Part shown: in pieces, positions 21,028 to 22,630 of the stretch
Layout: each line of letters opens with the position of its first letter
Position numbering within the stretch: position 1 is the first letter of the stretch
Assembly (NCBI GenBank): GCA_964386435.1
Contig: CAYLSV010000052.1
Location: forward strand, 1 to 22,630
Length of the DNA: 22,630 bases
Direction of reading: 5' to 3'
Origin: CAYLSV01 sp964386435
GTDB taxonomy: Bacteria > Planctomycetota > Phycisphaerae > Tepidisphaerales > Tepidisphaeraceae
The notes under the pieces: model-generated
The model's database searches: none
Seen by the model: only the letters and a program-made list of their open reading frames with translations
What the model was told of the DNA's origin: nothing
Made by a program: the position numbers and the translations under genes

Positions 21028-21488
21028 AGCGTCAGAGCCGATTCAGCGGCGCCGGCGGCAATGATGCCACGCCCGACCTCACGCCGGTGGTCAACATCGC
21101 GATGGTCGTGCTGGTGGTGTTCATGCTCACCGCCAGCTTCGCCGCCAGCGAGATGTTCCTGAACTCCTCGGTCAACGTCCAGGGCCAGGGGGCCGTCGCG
21201 CCGGCTGATGATTTTGTGCCCACTGAGCCGCTGGAGATCCGGCTCACCGTCATCACCCGCGACCAATTCCGCGCCCGCATCGGCGGCTTCGAGACCGGCG
21301 ACAAGGACGAGCTGTACGACATCCTCCAACAACTCCGCGACCGCGAGAACGCCGCCGGCATCGAGACGGACGATATCGAAGTCGTCGTCCGCCCCGACGC
21401 CGACGTGCCGCTGGAGTACCTCGTCGCCGCCTACGAAGCCGCGGCAAGGGCCGGGCTGACCAAGGTGGCGACGGCGACGGGACGGTAA
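21024..21488 (+). CDS. ExbD/TolR-family protein 2 with Asp-to-Asn change in the membrane helix
   Basis: The 154-residue protein has one transmembrane helix (about 20-41, TPVVNIAMVVLVVFMLTASF) and an ExbD-like periplasmic domain (VVVRPDADVPLEYLVAAYEAAARAGLTKVA). Aligning DLTPVVNIAM with NITPLSDIM of the preceding paralog places N24 (AAC, 21093-21095) where the proton-carrying Asp should be. The frame and flanking residues are otherwise normal, so this is unlikely to be decay. The start GTG overlaps the previous TGA (GTGA) and has GAGGAGG just upstream, a strong ribosome site rare in this window. Translational coupling suggests equal amounts of both ExbD forms. Confidence 0.9.
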   Translation: MKRQSRFSGAGGNDATPDLTPVVNIAMVVLVVFMLTASFAASEMFLNSSVNVQGQGAVAPADDFVPTEPLEIRLTVITRDQFRARIGGFETGDKDELYDILQQLRDRENAAGIETDDIEVVVRPDADVPLEYLVAAYEAAARAGLTKVATATGR

Positions 21489-21501
21489 GGCTTCGCCGTT
21501 C

Positions 21502-21579
21502 TTTGTCATTTGTTCTTGGTCCTTGGTCCGGAACAAAGAACAAGGAACAAAGAACAAAGAACAAACGACCAAGAGCAAA
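21502..21579. repeat. Inverted GAACAAA heptamer array before argC
   Basis: Four heptamers in reverse orientation (tttgtca, tttgttc, ttggtcc, ttggtcc; 21502-21529) are followed after one base by seven in forward orientation (gaacaaa, gaacaag, gaacaaa, gaacaaa, gaacaaa, cgaccaa, gagcaaa; 21531-21579). All are in register, and the final A is the A of the argC start codon. The two halves can pair into a long hairpin. Its AT-rich composition is unlike its surroundings. It may terminate the ExbD message, control argC translation, or be a mobile short-repeat element. Confidence 0.8.
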
Positions 21580-22544
21580 TGCCTCACTCCCTCGCAATCA
21601 CCGGCGTCAGCGGCTACGGCGGCGGTGAGGCGCTGCGGCTGGCTTTGCGGCACCCGGACCTCGTCGTCACCCGCGTCTTCGGCGACTCAACCGTCGGGCA
21701 AAAGCTGGCCGAACTGTACCCGCAGTGGGACGTGCCGCCACTGACGGTGGAGGCGTTCGACCCGGCAACGCTCGACGGCGTCGACGTGCTCTTCGCCTCG
21801 CTCCCCACCGGAAAAAGTGCCGGGCCGCTGGCGGCGGTGCCGGAGCGGGTGAAGATCGTTGACATCGGCGGCGACCACCGCGCCACGCCCGGCTGGGTTT
21901 ACGGGCTTGCCGACGTCGTGCCCGAGCGGGTGCGGGGGGCCAGCCGCGTCGCCAACCCCGGTTGCTATCCGACAGCGGCCCTGCTCGCCCTTGCCCCGCT
22001 GCTGAAGGGCAACCTGCTCCACGCCAACGCCCCGATCGTCGTCGACGGCAAGAGCGGCATTAGCGGTGCCGGCCGCGGCGGCGGTGCGACGATGGGCTAC
22101 GCTACTGTCAACGAATCGGTGGCCGCCTACAAGCCGCTGGCCCACGGCCACGAGCCGGAAATGCAACGCTTCGCCGACGACCTCGCCGGCGGTCGAGCCG
22201 GCCGCGTTGCGTTCGTCCCGCACCTCATCCCCCTCACCCGCGGTTTGCTCTGCACCTGCTACTTCGGCACCGACGCCACCGGCGAAGAACTCACCGCCGC
22301 CGCCCAAACCCTCTACGCCGACTCCCCCTTCGTCCGCGTGAGCAAGACTCCGCCGCCGACCAAGCACGCCGCCGGCAGCAACCGCGCCTTCGTCCACTAC
22401 GCGGCCAAAGACGGCCTGGGCGTCGCCACCTGCGCCATCGACAACCTTGGCAAAGGCGCCGCCGGCCAAGCTTTGCAAAACGCCAACCTCATGCTCGGCC
22501 TCGACCCGGCGACGGGCCTCACCGATTTGCCCCCGTGGCCGTGA
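21579..22544 (+). CDS. argC: N-acetyl-gamma-glutamyl-phosphate reductase
   Basis: This cytoplasmic arginine biosynthesis enzyme reduces N-acetylglutamyl phosphate to the semialdehyde using NADPH. The 321-residue protein has the nucleotide-binding start GVSGYGGGEALRLALRHP, the catalytic cysteine C129 in ANPGCYPTA, catalytic H191 in HGHEPEM, and the conserved FVPHLIPLTRG. Length fits the shorter type of ArgC. ATG 21579 gives the family N-terminus; in-frame upstream starts would only translate the heptamer repeat. No other arg genes are in the window. The weak AAGAG before ATG belongs to the repeat, so translation initiation may depend on that structure. Confidence 0.94.
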   Translation: MPHSLAITGVSGYGGGEALRLALRHPDLVVTRVFGDSTVGQKLAELYPQWDVPPLTVEAFDPATLDGVDVLFASLPTGKSAGPLAAVPERVKIVDIGGDHRATPGWVYGLADVVPERVRGASRVANPGCYPTAALLALAPLLKGNLLHANAPIVVDGKSGISGAGRGGGATMGYATVNESVAAYKPLAHGHEPEMQRFADDLAGGRAGRVAFVPHLIPLTRGLLCTCYFGTDATGEELTAAAQTLYADSPFVRVSKTPPPTKHAAGSNRAFVHYAAKDGLGVATCAIDNLGKGAAGQALQNANLMLGLDPATGLTDLPPWP

Positions 22545-22559
22545 GGCTCAATCGTCCGC

Positions 22560-22630
22560 TTACTCCGGCACGATGCGCAGGAGCTTGCCGTTCTTGGCGT
22601 CGGTCAGGACGTAGAGGTGGCCGTCGGGGG
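22560..22630 (-). CDS. C-terminal end of a probable PQQ-dependent sugar dehydrogenase (partial)
   Basis: The minus strand reads PDGHLYVLTDAKNGKLLR then IVPE and a TAA stop (22562-22560). This matches the last strand of glucose/sorbosone dehydrogenase beta-propellers, where PDGxLYVLTD…GxLLRL is common. It continues off the window. The stop lies 15 bases from the argC stop, convergent. The short length limits certainty. Confidence 0.6.
   Translation of the reverse strand, partial: PDGHLYVLTDAKNGKLLRIVPE

Noticed and set aside
1..22630. CRISPR arrays, insertion sequences, prophage or toxin-antitoxin genes
   Set aside because: No regularly spaced direct repeats of CRISPR type, transposase motifs, phage genes or recognisable toxin-antitoxin pairs were found on either strand.

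Overview
The window looks like a GC-rich chromosomal stretch of a Planctomycetota bacterium, probably of the Phycisphaerae kind and probably from a draft or metagenome assembly. The evidence is a LEPR-XLL type secretion tag (VERLEDRRLLA), a PEP-CTERM protein, a prepilin-type H-X9-DG protein, an AIM24 protein, a vWA/ExbB/ExbD/ExbD cluster, weak or absent Shine-Dalgarno sequences, and GC-ending codons nearly everywhere. Two N-runs (5014-5023 and 9155-9267) are assembly gaps. No tRNA, rRNA, CRISPR array, transposase or phage gene was seen.

Layout. 1-1.8 kb: a secreted HEAT-repeat protein with a C-terminal frame break (minus strand) and a small uncertain ORF. 1.9-5.3 kb: transaldolase (tal) converging on an MsbA-like ABC exporter, with a very long hairpin between them. 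5.3-7.5 kb (minus): a prepilin-like protein, a general-stress-26-like flavin-fold protein and endonuclease V (nfi), the last two in a likely operon. 7.6-8.9 kb (plus): an AIM24 protein and a NUDIX hydrolase. 9.3-13.8 kb (minus): two large exported proteins, a beta-helix/PKD/PEP-CTERM protein and a LEPR-XLL leishmanolysin-like metalloprotease. 13.9-15.8 kb: an amidohydrolase converging on a membrane-anchored alpha/beta-hydrolase-like protein. 16.0-18.4 kb (plus): a single-pass membrane protein of unknown role and an M42-like aminopeptidase. 18.5-21.5 kb (plus): an envelope cluster of vWA protein, ExbB/TolQ-like channel subunit and two different ExbD/TolR-like subunits. 21.6-22.5 kb: argC, converging on the end of a probable PQQ-dependent sugar dehydrogenase.

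How the genes relate. Most are housekeeping or stand-alone functions. The best candidate for an under-described system is the vWA-ExbB-ExbD-ExbD cluster. The first ExbD keeps the membrane aspartate that carries protons in this family (D21). In the second, the aligned residue is asparagine (N24). This suggests a proton-driven motor with an asymmetric ExbD pair and a periplasmic vWA partner.

Intergenic DNA is also patterned. TACCGT or related TAnnnT hexamers sit 6-7 nt upstream of several start codons, which suggests leaderless transcripts. There are GGTAGCTGCG-type hairpins whose stems covary, an inverted GAACAAA heptamer array running into the argC start codon, an octamer array after the HEAT gene, and a hairpin of about 37 paired positions between tal and the ABC exporter.
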